Below, piece after piece: positions 50,847 to 60,046 of a stretch of 64,000 nt of DNA. Where the stretch lies: positions 666,641-730,640 of the forward strand of contig NZ_BMXR01000001.1 of the NCBI RefSeq assembly GCF_014651855.1. The letters run 5' to 3'. The notes beneath the pieces are model-generated. The model saw nothing but the letters and a program-made list of their open reading frames with translations, did no database searches and was not told where the DNA came from. Every line of letters begins with the position of its first letter. The stretch's first letter is position 1. Position numbers and translations under genes: made by a program. This DNA is from Saccharospirillum salsuginis (GTDB lineage: Bacteria; Pseudomonadota; Gammaproteobacteria; Pseudomonadales; Natronospirillaceae).

Positions 50847-52546
50847 GACCGGCCATACTGCGCTGGTTTCCACGCCTGACCATCGCCGCCTTCCTGACGC
50901 CGGTGGTTCTGGGCCTGGCCGGCACCTGGCTGCCGGCTCTGGGGTGGTTTCCGGCGCTTGACCAGACCCGACTGACGTTCGCGCCCTGGGTTGACCTGAT
51001 GGCCTACCCGGGCGTCGGGCATGCGCTGCGGCTGACGCTGGTCACCGGGCTCGGATCGGCCGTCCTCGCTCTGGCCGTCACCGCCATCATCCTGGTCGCG
51101 TTCTACCCCTCGCGTCCGTTCCGGCGTCTGGAGCGTTTGCTGGCCCCGATTCTGTCCGTGCCCCACGCCGCCTTCGCCATCGGCATCGGTTTCCTGGTCG
51201 CGCCGAGCGGCTGGCTGCTGCGCATCATTGAAACCGTCACCGGCTGGCCGTCTATCCCGCCCAACTGGCTGACGTTCAAAGACCCCTGGGGGTTCAGCCT
51301 GATCGGCGTGCTTGCGCTCAAGGAAATCCCCTTTCTGCTGTTTATGGCCCTGGCCTCCCTGCCCGCCCTCAAGGTGCGCGAAACCCTGTGGCTCGGCCAT
51401 AGCCTCGGCTACGGCCGCCTGAAAACCTGGCTGATGCTGCTCTGGCCGCCGCTGTACGACCGGCTGCGGCTGCCGTTCTACGCCGTCGTCGCCTTCGCCC
51501 TGTCCGTCGTCGACATCGCCCTGATCGCCGGCCCGACCACACCGCCGACGCTCGCCGTCCTGGTCACCCGGCTGTTCAACGACCCCGACCTGCTGCTGCG
51601 CCTGCCCGGCGCTGCCGGAGCGACCCTGTTGCTGCTGGTCACCGTTGGCTCACTGCTGTTTCTGCGCCTGCTCGAATACCCGGGCCACCGGCTGCTCACC
51701 CGCTGGCTCGCCAATGGCCGGCGCTGGCAAAAGGCCGGCTCGCTGCGCATGCTCGGCGGCCTGTCCGTCGCTGTCGGCGCCATCGCCTACGCCGGCTCCC
51801 TGTGCATCCTGCTGCTTTGGTCCATCGCCGACCGCTGGCGCTACCCCGATGCCCTGCCGGCCGGGTTCAGCCTGCGTCACTGGACCGACTCGCTCGACCG
51901 GATCGCCGACCCGCTCTGGCTGACCCTGAGCACCGGCCTGACCAGCGCCGTCATCGCCCTGATCCTGGTCATCGGCGCGCTGGAGAACGAAGTCCGCCTG
52001 CGCTACAGCCAGAGCCGTTTCAACAGCCAACACCTGCTTTGGGTCCTCTATCTTCCACTGCTCGTCCCCCAGATCGCCTTCCTGTTCGGCTTCCAGGTCA
52101 GCCTCATCTGGCTCGGCATCGACGGCACCTGGTGGGTCCTCGTCTGGTCCCACCTCGTCTTCGTGCTGCCCTACACCTTTCTCACGCTGAGCGGCCCCTA
52201 CCGCGCCTTCGACGACCGCTACGCCTGGGTCGCCATCAGCCTCAGCGGCAGCACAGTACGCAGCTTCTGGCAGATCAAACTCGGCATGCTCTGGCGCCCC
52301 ATCGCCTACACCCTCGCCACCGGTTTCGCCGTCTCCGTCGCTCAATACCTGCCGACCCTGTTCATCGGCGGCGGCCGTTTCGCCACCGTCACCACCGAAG
52401 CCGTCAGCCTCGCCAGCGGCAGCGACCGACGCACCACCGCCGTCTACGCCCTCGTCCAACAGGGCCTGCCCCTGCTCGGATTCTTACTGGCCATACTGTT
52501 ACCGGCCTGGCGATACAGGCACCACCGGGCGATGCAGCACCGATGA
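50843..52546 (+). CDS. ynjC: YnjC-type double ABC permease
   Basis: 567 aa with about 12 membrane helices, two fused permease domains of about six helices each. Each half has an EAA-like cytoplasmic loop, with LWLGHSLGYGRLKTWLMLLW and the second-half SGSTVRSFWQIKLGMLWRPI. The start is TTG 50843, overlapping the ynjB stop (TTGA). One gene thus provides the whole transmembrane channel, as in E. coli YnjC. It is followed by 580 bp of repeat DNA before the ATPase gene, an odd break in a conserved operon. Confidence 0.92.
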   Translation: MRPAILRWFPRLTIAAFLTPVVLGLAGTWLPALGWFPALDQTRLTFAPWVDLMAYPGVGHALRLTLVTGLGSAVLALAVTAIILVAFYPSRPFRRLERLLAPILSVPHAAFAIGIGFLVAPSGWLLRIIETVTGWPSIPPNWLTFKDPWGFSLIGVLALKEIPFLLFMALASLPALKVRETLWLGHSLGYGRLKTWLMLLWPPLYDRLRLPFYAVVAFALSVVDIALIAGPTTPPTLAVLVTRLFNDPDLLLRLPGAAGATLLLLVTVGSLLFLRLLEYPGHRLLTRWLANGRRWQKAGSLRMLGGLSVAVGAIAYAGSLCILLLWSIADRWRYPDALPAGFSLRHWTDSLDRIADPLWLTLSTGLTSAVIALILVIGALENEVRLRYSQSRFNSQHLLWVLYLPLLVPQIAFLFGFQVSLIWLGIDGTWWVLVWSHLVFVLPYTFLTLSGPYRAFDDRYAWVAISLSGSTVRSFWQIKLGMLWRPIAYTLATGFAVSVAQYLPTLFIGGGRFATVTTEAVSLASGSDRRTTAVYALVQQGLPLLGFLLAILLPAWRYRHHRAMQHR

Positions 52547-52570
52547 GGCTACTGAAGTGCCAGAACCCGC

Positions 52571-53070
52571 ACCGGGTGCCGGGTAGACCTATTCAGGGTC
52601 GCCGTAAACCCGTCCATGGGGGCTTGACGGCAGCCATCCATGGCTGCCGACATCCCCGAATAGGACTACCCGGCACCCGGCGCTAGTCTGAAGTGCCCTC
52701 GGGAATCTGGGTGACTGCCAACTAAGGGACAACGAAATGGATGTGATATGGCACCATCTTGAGCCTTGGAGGTCTGAATGGAAGAGTCAGGTAGGGTGGG
52801 CACCGCCCACCAGCCCATGGTAAGCAACCACTGGGCACAACCTTTAGCCAGAAATACAAGCCGGAGCCGAGGTATCCTTCCATGGTGGGCAGTGCCCACC
52901 CTACTCGACGGCGAAACCATTCATGACATGAGAATTAGTATTGGAGCAAGCCACCAAACTGAGCGTCGGTGGCCTGGGGTTCCCATTCGGGGATGTCGGC
53001 CGCCCGGACGGCGGCCGTCAAGCCCCCATGGATGGGTTTACGGCGACCCCGAATGGGAACCCCAGGTCGC
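52571..53070. repeat. Repeat cluster splitting ynjC from ynjD: D7, two family C hairpins, D8
   Basis: D7 (52571-52682) has arms CCGGGTGCCGGGTAGACCTA and complement, hairpin 1 CCCG-TCCA-TGGG (52609-52620), hairpin 2 GGCAGCCA-TCCA-TGGCTGCC (52629-52648). C hairpins lie at 52791-52811 and 52884-52904 in opposite directions. D8 (52971-53070, minus) has arms CCTGGGGTTCCCATTCGGGG and complement; its hairpin 2 is GGCCGCCCGGACGGCGGCC, a changed but still paired stem. Confidence 0.88.
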
Positions 53071-53126
53071 CGGCGCGGCCGATTGGCACTCACTCATATT
53101 CAACGGACAAACCACAGACCTCAACC

Positions 53127-53765
53127 ATGACCTTTGAACTGAAAAACGTGACTGTGACACTGGACGAACACCCGCTGTTCGCCCCTTTGACCGTCCAGTT
53201 GGACAAAGGCCAGATCGGCACCATCATGGGCCCCAGCGGCTCCGGCAAATCCACATTGTTGGCCGCTATCTCCGGCACCCTGCCGCCGACCTTCGACTGC
53301 ACCGGCGACATCCGGCTGAACGGCCGCTCCCTGCTCGACGTACCGGTCGAGAGCCGCCAGGTCGGCATACTGTTTCAGGACGACCTGCTGTTTCCGCATC
53401 TGAACGTCTACCAGAACCTCGTCTTCGCATTGCCCCGGGGCCTGTCCAAATCCGAGCAACGCGAACGCATCTGCAGCGGGCTTATCGACGCCGACATGGA
53501 TCGCTTCGACCACCGCGATGTCGCCACCCTCTCCGGGGGTCAGCGCGCCCGCATCAGCCTGCTGCGCACCCTGCTCGCCGAACCCAAGCTGATCCTGCTC
53601 GACGAACCCTTCGCCAAACTGGACCTGCAACTGCGCGGCCAGTTTCGCGACTTCGTGTTCAACCGCATCACCGACCTCAATATCCCGGCGTTGCTCGTCA
53701 CCCACGACCCCGCCGACCACCCCGACACCGGCTTACTGATCGAACTGGAGACCGCCCATGCTTGA
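53127..53765 (+). CDS. ynjD: YnjD-type ABC transporter ATPase
   Basis: 212 aa. Walker A GPSGSGKST (about 35-43), Q-loop VGILFQDDLLFPHLNV, ABC signature LSGGQRARISLLRTLLAEP and Walker B LILLDEPFAKLD, with the switch histidine in LVTHDPADH. It energises YnjC. ATG 53127 is chosen because the domain begins MTFELKNVTV there; the longer frame runs through repeat D8. It overlaps ynjF by eight bases. The only ABC ATPase encoded in this window. Confidence 0.94.
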   Translation: MTFELKNVTVTLDEHPLFAPLTVQLDKGQIGTIMGPSGSGKSTLLAAISGTLPPTFDCTGDIRLNGRSLLDVPVESRQVGILFQDDLLFPHLNVYQNLVFALPRGLSKSEQRERICSGLIDADMDRFDHRDVATLSGGQRARISLLRTLLAEPKLILLDEPFAKLDLQLRGQFRDFVFNRITDLNIPALLVTHDPADHPDTGLLIELETAHA

Positions 53766-54375
53766 CCGCTGGAGCCTCGCCCTGGTCAAACCCCCGCTGA
53801 GAACCCTGGCCAAGAGCCTCAACCGCACCGGTCTCGGCGCGGACACCGTCACTCTCTCCGGTTTCGTTGTCGGTCTGGCCACCGTGCCGCTGCTCGCGCT
53901 GGAATGGTACGGTCTCGCGCTGATCGCCATCGGTCTCAATCGCCTCGCCGACGGGCTCGACGGGGAACTCGCCCGGCTCCGGGGTGCCACCGACGGCGGC
54001 GCCTACCTCGACATCGTCCTCGATTTCGTCTTCTACGCCGCCATCATCGCCGGTTTCGCCCTCGCCAACCCCGCGCAAAACGCCCTGCCCGCCGCTTTCC
54101 TGTTGTGGGGATTCATGGGCACGGGCAGCAGCTTTCTGGCTTTTGCCATCCTGGCCGAACGGCGCGGGCTGACCAACATGGTCTACCCCAGCAAGGGGTT
54201 CTTCTACCTGGGCGGTATCGCCGAGGGCACGGAGACCATCGCCTTCTTCGTCGCCATGTGCCTGTTTCCGGAGCATTTTGTTGTGTTGGCGTGGGTGTTT
54301 TTCGGGCTGTGCGTGGTAACGACCTTTACCCGGGTGGTGGGCGGCTATTACACCCTGCGGGGCGAGAACGTGTAG
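53758..54375 (+). CDS. ynjF: YnjF-type CDP-alcohol phosphatidyltransferase family protein
   Basis: 205 aa membrane enzyme. The catalytic motif D-G-x2-A-R-x8-9-G-x3-D-x3-D is seen as DGELARLRG followed by GGAYLDIVLDFVF. About six helices. It transfers a phospho-alcohol from a CDP-linked donor; donor and acceptor are not known. Coupled to ynjD. Its stop codon is the TAG inside the GTAG end of a 111-bp GTAGGGCAGAAGAG palindrome, so the repeat was inserted at or very near the original 3' end. Gene ynjE is absent from the operon. Confidence 0.92.
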   Translation: MLDRWSLALVKPPLRTLAKSLNRTGLGADTVTLSGFVVGLATVPLLALEWYGLALIAIGLNRLADGLDGELARLRGATDGGAYLDIVLDFVFYAAIIAGFALANPAQNALPAAFLLWGFMGTGSSFLAFAILAERRGLTNMVYPSKGFFYLGGIAEGTETIAFFVAMCLFPEHFVVLAWVFFGLCVVTTFTRVVGGYYTLRGENV

Positions 54376-54482
54376 GGCAGAAGAGCCCTAGGGCGATATC
54401 CGCCGTTTATACCGTGGCAATCGATTGGCCATTGCCTGGGTGCACATTACGGCAGATATCGCCTGGGGCTCTTCTGCCCTAC
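54372..54482. repeat. GTAGGGCAGAAGAG palindrome, copy A4
   Basis: The 111-bp palindrome starts GTAGGGCAGAAGAGCCCTAG and ends with the complement CTCTTCTGCCCTAC. It shares ends and inner arms with A1-A3 at 5.5-5.8 kb but has a different centre. It could double as a transcription terminator for ynjF. Confidence 0.9.
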
Positions 54483-54643
54483 GGGTTTGGCACCATTGGC
54501 TACCCGAGTTACCGAGGCCTGAAAGGCTCCTGATCACTAGCGTAAACCGCCCTACTGGCCTTACACTGCGCGCGCCACTCCCGGTTGCCGATAATGGCCC
54601 CGGGGTTTAGGCTCTTATTCGAAATCCGGCACAAGGGTACGCC

Positions 54644-55696
54644 ATGTACATCGCTTTTCTGATCAACGCCTGGGAAGACATTGAACCGGGTAAAAGCTCC
54701 ACCCTGGTGATGATCCAGGAATGCCTCATTCGCGGGCACAAGGTGGCTCTGCTGTACCCCCAGAATCTGACCGTGCGCAACAATGTGGTCAACGGTTTCT
54801 CCAAGGTGATCCAGCCGTTGGAGAAGGTGCCGGAGAGCGTGGCCAGCCTGTACAAGAAGATCCGCTTCGATGAGAAGATGCTGCCGCTGCACGCCTTCGA
54901 CTGCATCATGGTGCGCAAGGATCCGCCGATCGAACCGACGGTGCTGAGCTTCCTCGACGCGGTCAAGAACGAGACCCTGGTCATCAACGACGTCGACGGC
55001 CTGCGCAAAGCCAGCAACAAGCTGTACACCACCACCTTTCACGACCCGGGCAACAAGTTCCTGCCCGAGACGCACGTGTCCAAGAACAAGGAATACCTCA
55101 AGCGCGTTATCCGCGAGAGCAAGCAGGACAAGTTGATTCTGAAACCGCTCGACGGCAGCGGCGGTCACGGTGTGATCGTGCTGGAAAAATCAGCCCAGTC
55201 GTCGATCAACTCCCTGCTCGACTTTTACATCGACCGTGAACGCAATAACTACGTCATCCTGCAGGAGTTCATCGAAGGTGCGCAGGACGGCGATGTGCGC
55301 GTGCTGATGCTGAATGGCAAGGCCATCGGCGCCTACCACCGCAAGCCGGCCGAGGGCGATGTGCGGGCCAACATCCAGGCCGGCGGCAGCGCCCACTCCT
55401 GGAAGCTGACCGAAGCGCAGCGCCAGGTATGTCGCAAGATCGGGCCAAAGCTGGTTCAGGACGGACTCGACTTCGTCGGCCTCGACCTGATCGGCGAGCG
55501 CCTGCTGGAAGTCAACGTCTGTAACCCCGGCGGCATCACCAACATCAATCGATTGAGCAAGACCAAGCTGCAGAAACAGGTCATCGACTTTCTGGAAGAC
55601 CGGGTGGCCGAGCGCCGTGAAAAACATGCCGAGCTCGAGCACCTGATGAAGCGACTGTCCGATCTGCGCTCGCGGGATCTGCTCGACAACGACTGA
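54644..55696 (+). CDS. Glutathione-synthetase-like ATP-grasp ligase
   Basis: 350 aa. ATP-grasp features: KLILKPLDGSGGHGVIVLEK (lysine and glycine loop, about 165-184), YVILQEFIEGAQDGDVRVLM, GVIGAYHRKPAEGDVRANIQ region with R-x4-RANI-QAGGSA and the metal ligands in GLDLIGERLLEVNVCNPGGI. This matches GshB, which joins gamma-glutamylcysteine and glycine. The C-terminal 45 residues (EDRVAERREKHAELEHLM) form an extra charged helix absent from E. coli GshB. A GNAT gene follows after 10 bp. A variant specificity cannot be excluded. Confidence 0.82.
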   Translation: MYIAFLINAWEDIEPGKSSTLVMIQECLIRGHKVALLYPQNLTVRNNVVNGFSKVIQPLEKVPESVASLYKKIRFDEKMLPLHAFDCIMVRKDPPIEPTVLSFLDAVKNETLVINDVDGLRKASNKLYTTTFHDPGNKFLPETHVSKNKEYLKRVIRESKQDKLILKPLDGSGGHGVIVLEKSAQSSINSLLDFYIDRERNNYVILQEFIEGAQDGDVRVLMLNGKAIGAYHRKPAEGDVRANIQAGGSAHSWKLTEAQRQVCRKIGPKLVQDGLDFVGLDLIGERLLEVNVCNPGGITNINRLSKTKLQKQVIDFLEDRVAERREKHAELEHLMKRLSDLRSRDLLDND

Positions 55697-55706
55697 CACC
55701 CGACCG

Positions 55707-56210
55707 ATGAAAAAACAAACCGGGACGGACATCCACATCCGCTGGAGCCGCCCCGCTGAACTGCGGCGGTTGCTCCAGGATCCGGAAACCTGCCGCCAAC
55801 TCTTTGGCCAGACCGAATTGCTGCGGGATCTTCTGGATCACATGCGGCGACAGCCCCGGGACCGGATCTGGTATCAACCGGCTCATCTGAGTATCGACGG
55901 GCACTGGGTCGCCGCCGGCGGGTTCAAGGGTCCTCCGCAAAAAGGCACGGTGGAAATCGGCTATCGGGTGCATCCCGATTATCGACGCCGGGGCTATGCT
56001 TCGGCCCTGACCCGATGGCTGTGCCAGGCCGCCCTGGAGCACCAACTGGACTATGTCGTCGCCGTGACCGCCACCACCAACCTCGCCTCCCAGGGTGTGC
56101 TCGCGCACAACGGTTTTGTTCACACCGGGGACTTGCTCAGCGACAGCCAGCAATGGCTGCAACGCTGGCGATACACAGTCCCCAAGCTTTGGACCGGCCT
56201 CCCCAAATAA
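55707..56210 (+). CDS. GNAT-family N-acetyltransferase
   Basis: 167 aa. The acetyl-CoA motif A is VEIGYRVHPDYRRRGYASAL (about 90-109, with R-R-x-G-Y-A), followed by ALTRWLCQAALEHQL and ATTNLASQGVLAHNGFVHTG. The substrate is unknown. Only 10 bp from the glutathione-synthetase-like gene, so co-translation is likely; a thiol or peptide acceptor is possible. It resembles proteins of the RimJ/L type in size. It ends convergently, 18 bp from the sigma factor gene on the other strand. Confidence 0.88.
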   Translation: MKKQTGTDIHIRWSRPAELRRLLQDPETCRQLFGQTELLRDLLDHMRRQPRDRIWYQPAHLSIDGHWVAAGGFKGPPQKGTVEIGYRVHPDYRRRGYASALTRWLCQAALEHQLDYVVAVTATTNLASQGVLAHNGFVHTGDLLSDSQQWLQRWRYTVPKLWTGLPK

Positions 56211-56228
56211 TCCCGTCCGGTGGCCGGC

Positions 56229-57263
56229 TCAGCTCGGCCACGCCTCGCGTAACTTGAGCAGCGCCTCCTTCTCGATCTGCCGTACCCGTTCGCGACTGAC
56301 GCCCAACTGATCCGAGATTTCCCGGTAGCCATACTCCCGACCATGACCGATGCCGTAACGCATCGCCACAATGATGCGCTCCCGGCGGTCGAGGACGTCC
56401 AGAGAACGCCGCACCTGCTCCGAGGCTTCGATTTGCTCACCGGCCTCTTCGGTGGTCGGGTTCGTGTCTTCCAGGGTGTCCGACCAATGGTTACTGGAAT
56501 CCTCGGTCAGCGGTGTGTCCAGCGACAACGGCGTCAATCCGATTTCCAGATAGTGGCGCACCTGGGTTTCCGGCATCTGCAGCTCCCGGCTGATCAGCGC
56601 CGCTGACAGCGTCTTGCCGTACCGCTGCTGCACCGCGACCACCTGACGCTGAAACCGCTTGAGGTCGTCGACGACGTTGGTCGGCTTGCGGATCAGGCTG
56701 GCCTGGTTCTTCAGCGCAAGGCGGATGAACTGCTGAATCCAGTAATGGCTGTAGGTCGAGAACCGGGTGCCCTGGCGTATATCGAATTTCTCCAGCGCCC
56801 GCATCAGACCCAGCTGCCCTTCCTGCACCAGATCGCGCAAATCCAGCCCCTGGTCGGTGTGCTGATGGGCCACGCTGAACACCAGCCGGATGTTCGAGCC
56901 GAGCAGCATTTCGCGGGCCTCGGTCAGGCGACGCCACAGACGGCCGGCCATCGTCGGGCCTTTAAAACGACGCTGGTACCAGCGCCGGGCCTGGTTGAGT
57001 TCGCTGTAACTGGGCCGCTTGCGCCACAGGGTGTCCACCCAATCACCGGCTGCCCAGTCCAGATTCGGGTAGCGCTGTTGCCACCAGCCCCGACCGATTC
57101 CCTGGGTCAACAGAATCAGCGCACGGACGCTGTCCTGGTGTTGTTTCAACCAATACCGCTCCTGCTCGACCGTCAGCAAAGGGTGCTGCCGGCTCCATTG
57201 CGCGTAACTGCTGTATTCAGTCTCTTCCGCCGCCGCGAACCAGGCTGGGTTGTGAGCATTCAT
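56229..57263 (-). CDS. Divergent RpoH/RpoS-type sigma-70 factor with an insert before region 2
   Basis: 344 aa. Region 1.2-like start HPLLTVEQERYWLKQHQDSV (27-46), then a roughly 65-residue W/R-rich insert (about 50-115, GIGRGWWQQRYPNLDWAAGD), region 2 with LRDLVQEGQLGLMRALEKFD and FSTYSHYWIQQFIRLAL, region 3, and region 4 with YGYREISDQLGVSRERVRQI. It belongs to the group 2/3 sigma-70 factors but the insert sets it apart from RpoH, RpoS and FliA. ATG 57263 lies 142 bp from the divergent MerR-family gene. The regulon is unknown; co-regulation with the MerR gene is inferred. Confidence 0.85.
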   Translation of the reverse strand: MNAHNPAWFAAAEETEYSSYAQWSRQHPLLTVEQERYWLKQHQDSVRALILLTQGIGRGWWQQRYPNLDWAAGDWVDTLWRKRPSYSELNQARRWYQRRFKGPTMAGRLWRRLTEAREMLLGSNIRLVFSVAHQHTDQGLDLRDLVQEGQLGLMRALEKFDIRQGTRFSTYSHYWIQQFIRLALKNQASLIRKPTNVVDDLKRFQRQVVAVQQRYGKTLSAALISRELQMPETQVRHYLEIGLTPLSLDTPLTEDSSNHWSDTLEDTNPTTEEAGEQIEASEQVRRSLDVLDRRERIIVAMRYGIGHGREYGYREISDQLGVSRERVRQIEKEALLKLREAWPS

Positions 57264-57405
57264 AGCGACTCCGATTGATACCTTTCCGGCCTTGGTTCGT
57301 ACCTTGTATCGATATCGGATCAGAAAAAGGGGATTTCGTTCCCCCAAGCTAGACAGAAGCTGGACAGAGTCAAAATCTTCAACGCAATTGGACGGGAAAC
57401 GACGA

Positions 57406-58275
57406 ATGACACACGGCAAACGCATCGGCGAAGTGGCCGAACTGGCGGGATTGAGTGTTCACGCGCTGCGGCAGTGGCACCGACGATACGACATCGGGCC
57501 AACCGCGCTCAGCGATGGCGGCCAACGGCGCTATACCGAATCGGATATCGAACGCATTCGCTTGATACAACGCCTGCGGCACCAGGGTTTCAGCCTGGCG
57601 ACGCTGGCGGAATGGCCGTTGGCCCGGCTGCGCCAGCACAACGACCGGGACAACCAACGACATGTCATTGCCTGGTGTGGCCCGAGTTTCACCAGCATGG
57701 CCGCGCAATTGCCGCATATGGATTTGTTGCCGGTCGATGCGCCCCACGATCTGCACAGCGGAGCGGACCTGTGGGTGCTGGAGATGCCCACGCTGACCGA
57801 CGACGTGGTCTCCGGCCTGCCCCCGGCCGAAACTCCGGAGGCCGTCCTCTGGTACGAATTCGCCAATCGTCAGCAGTTACGTACATTGGAGGACCTGGGG
57901 TATGAGACGCAACGGGGTCGCCCGCATCCACGCTGGCTGCTGAATCGGTTCGAAGCCACCCAGGCCGGGTTCAGCCAGCAGGAACTGGACATGCTGATCG
58001 AATGGCAGCCGGACATCGACTGCGAATGCCCGAACCATCTGGCGCGCATCCTCCGGGAACTGACCGGGTTCGCCCGCTACAGTCTGGAATGCGAGGTGGC
58101 CACACCCGAGGAGGCGAATCTGCACCGCAGCGTCTTTGATGACATCCAGAGCGCGCAACGCTCGGTGCTGGATGCGCTTCAGTCCGTGCTGATCGCCGAT
58201 CGCATTAGTCTGGCCGATCTGATCGCGCAACGCTCCGCGCGCCCCCCGTCGACCAAACAGGCGGAGGACTCCTGA
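57406..58275 (+). CDS. MerR-family regulator (CPNHL-type C terminus), divergent from sigma factor
   Basis: 289 aa. N-terminal MerR winged helix: RIGEVAELAGLSVHALRQWHRRYD, GGQRRYTESDIERIRLIQRL (about 5-60). The C-terminal part carries CPNHLARILRELTGF and SVFDDIQSAQRSVLDALQS, seen in MerR proteins related to LitR/CarH. I checked the middle domain for the cobalamin motif E/D-x-H-x2-G; DLHSGAD is close but has one residue fewer, so B12-light sensing is not supported. ATG 57406 follows GACGGGAAACGACGA. The likely target is the promoter shared with the sigma gene. Confidence 0.85.
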   Translation: MTHGKRIGEVAELAGLSVHALRQWHRRYDIGPTALSDGGQRRYTESDIERIRLIQRLRHQGFSLATLAEWPLARLRQHNDRDNQRHVIAWCGPSFTSMAAQLPHMDLLPVDAPHDLHSGADLWVLEMPTLTDDVVSGLPPAETPEAVLWYEFANRQQLRTLEDLGYETQRGRPHPRWLLNRFEATQAGFSQQELDMLIEWQPDIDCECPNHLARILRELTGFARYSLECEVATPEEANLHRSVFDDIQSAQRSVLDALQSVLIADRISLADLIAQRSARPPSTKQAEDS

Positions 58276-58286
58276 CGCCGGATGGG

Positions 58287-59330
58287 TCAGTCGTTGCGGA
58301 AGACCTGGTTTTCCTGTTCCTGGACCCGGATGAAGGTGGTGCGCTTGCTCAGCTCTTTCAGCTTGGCCGCGCCCACGTAGGTGCAGGTGGAGCGCACACC
58401 GCCGAGAATGTCGGTCAGAGTCAAAGCGAGGGGACCGCGAGCCGGCACCTTGACCGTCTTACCCTCGCTGGCGCGGTAGTTGGCGACGCCGCCATGGTAT
58501 TTCTGCATGGCCGTATCCGAACTCATGCCGTAAAACGTCCGGTACTGTCGTCCGTTTTCCTCCACCAGGTCGCCGCCGCTCTCGTCGTGCCCGGCCAGCA
58601 TGCCGCCCAGCATGACAAAATCCGCACCGGCACCGAACGCCTTGGAGACATCGCCCGGGCAAGTACAGCCACCGTCGGAAATAACATGCCCGTTCAGCCC
58701 GTGGGCCGCATCGGCGCATTCGATCACGGCGCTGATCTGGGGGTAACCGACACCGGTTTTGACGCGGGTGGTGCACACCGAGCCCGGGCCGATGCCCACC
58801 TTGATGATGTCCGCACCGGCCAACAACAGTTCCTCCGTCATTTCGCCGGTGACCACGTTGCCGGCCACCAGAATATGACTCGGGAAGGCGGCCCGCACAC
58901 GGGAGACGAAGTTGCCGAAATGTTCGGAGTAGCCGTTTGCCACGTCGATGCAGATAAACACCAGCCGGTCGTCCAGCGCCAGAATCTCTTCCAGTCGCTT
59001 GAAATCCGCGTCGGATGTGCCTGTACTGACCATGATCAGGTTGCACACCGCATCGGACGCCGAGGCTAGAAATTCACGCCAGTCGTCTACACTGTAATGC
59101 TTGTGCACTGCGGTCAGCAGTTGTTCGTCCGCCATGGCACGGGCCGTCTCGAAGGTTCCGACGGTGTCCATGTTGGCGGCGATGACAGGCACCCCGGTCC
59201 AACTGCGATCGGCGTTGCGGAAGTGGTAGGTACGCTCCAGGGAGACTTGGGAGCGGCTTCTCAGGGTAGAGCGTTTGGGGCGGATCATGACGTCCTTGAA
59301 CCCCAACTTAATGTCATATTCAACGTGCAT
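58287..59330 (-). CDS. guaC: GMP reductase
   Basis: 347 aa, the same length as E. coli GuaC. It begins [20 protein letters not shown], and contains the catalytic cysteine loop [20 protein letters not shown], then [20 protein letters not shown] and [19 protein letters not shown]. It reduces GMP to IMP with NADPH. ATG 59330 was chosen over 59351 on homology; CCGGATATT is a weak ribosome site. Divergent from ogt, convergent with the MerR gene, no operon. Confidence 0.95.
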   Translation of the reverse strand: MHVEYDIKLGFKDVMIRPKRSTLRSRSQVSLERTYHFRNADRSWTGVPVIAANMDTVGTFETARAMADEQLLTAVHKHYSVDDWREFLASASDAVCNLIMVSTGTSDADFKRLEEILALDDRLVFICIDVANGYSEHFGNFVSRVRAAFPSHILVAGNVVTGEMTEELLLAGADIIKVGIGPGSVCTTRVKTGVGYPQISAVIECADAAHGLNGHVISDGGCTCPGDVSKAFGAGADFVMLGGMLAGHDESGGDLVEENGRQYRTFYGMSSDTAMQKYHGGVANYRASEGKTVKVPARGPLALTLTDILGGVRSTCTYVGAAKLKELSKRTTFIRVQEQENQVFRND

Positions 59331-59432
59331 AATATCCGGTACTCGTTTCATGGAACCGGACGCACAGCTTAGCAGCGGCGAGGGAAATCGCCAGCATTTT
59401 CTGACCAACCAGTCGACTTTTCGAGGTGTGCC

Positions 59433-59936
59433 ATGACTCAATCACTCACCGACACCATCGTGTTCGATACGCCACAGGGAGCCTTTCGTATCGACGCACT
59501 GGGCGGCCGCATCGTTCAAGCGGCCTTTTGCGAGGAACCGGCGCGCGACAGCGACGTCTCCATTCTCAAAGTGGCCGAGAAGCAGTACCTGCAGTATTTC
59601 GACGGCCAGCGGACCCACTTCCAGCTGCCGCTCGCGCCCCGGGGAACGGCGTTCCAGCAACGGGTCTGGCTGGCGCTGGACCGGCTCGACTTCGCCCAGA
59701 CCTGCACCTACGCTCACATCGCCCAGCAACTGGGTCAGCCGACGGCGGCACGCGCCGTGGCGAGGGCGGTGGCCAGCAACCCCCTGGCCATTGTCATTCC
59801 CTGCCACCGCGTGATCGGCCAGAACGGCCGCATCGGCGGCTATGCCTGGGGGTCGGATCGAAAGGCCTGGTTGCTCAAGCACGAGCGCACGGTCATGGGT
59901 CTGGACCATCCCGCATCCGGCCGGATTACAGCCTGA
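59433..59936 (+). CDS. ogt: Methylated-DNA-protein-cysteine methyltransferase
   Basis: 167 aa. The suicidal cysteine is in [20 protein letters not shown], with the helix-turn-helix [20 protein letters not shown] before it. It removes methyl groups from O6-methylguanine. CGAGGTG lies before the ATG. The N-terminal domain is the short Ogt type. It stands alone between guaC and an aspartoacylase-family gene. Confidence 0.93.
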   Translation: MTQSLTDTIVFDTPQGAFRIDALGGRIVQAAFCEEPARDSDVSILKVAEKQYLQYFDGQRTHFQLPLAPRGTAFQQRVWLALDRLDFAQTCTYAHIAQQLGQPTAARAVARAVASNPLAIVIPCHRVIGQNGRIGGYAWGSDRKAWLLKHERTVMGLDHPASGRITA

Positions 59937-60046
59937 GGTCACGAACCCACAGGAAGGCGGCGTCCAATCTGTTCATTACGACGGAGCCTGTTTAGACTCG
60001 GCGCTCGAATGAGGCGCCGCGGGCGCCGTTGTCATGGAGTTTTCCG

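Noticed and set aside
57406..58275. MerR protein as a B12-dependent photoreceptor (LitR/CarH)
   Set aside because: The D-x-H-x2-G cobalamin motif is not intact; DLHSGAD has one residue too few between His and Gly, and the middle domain is short.
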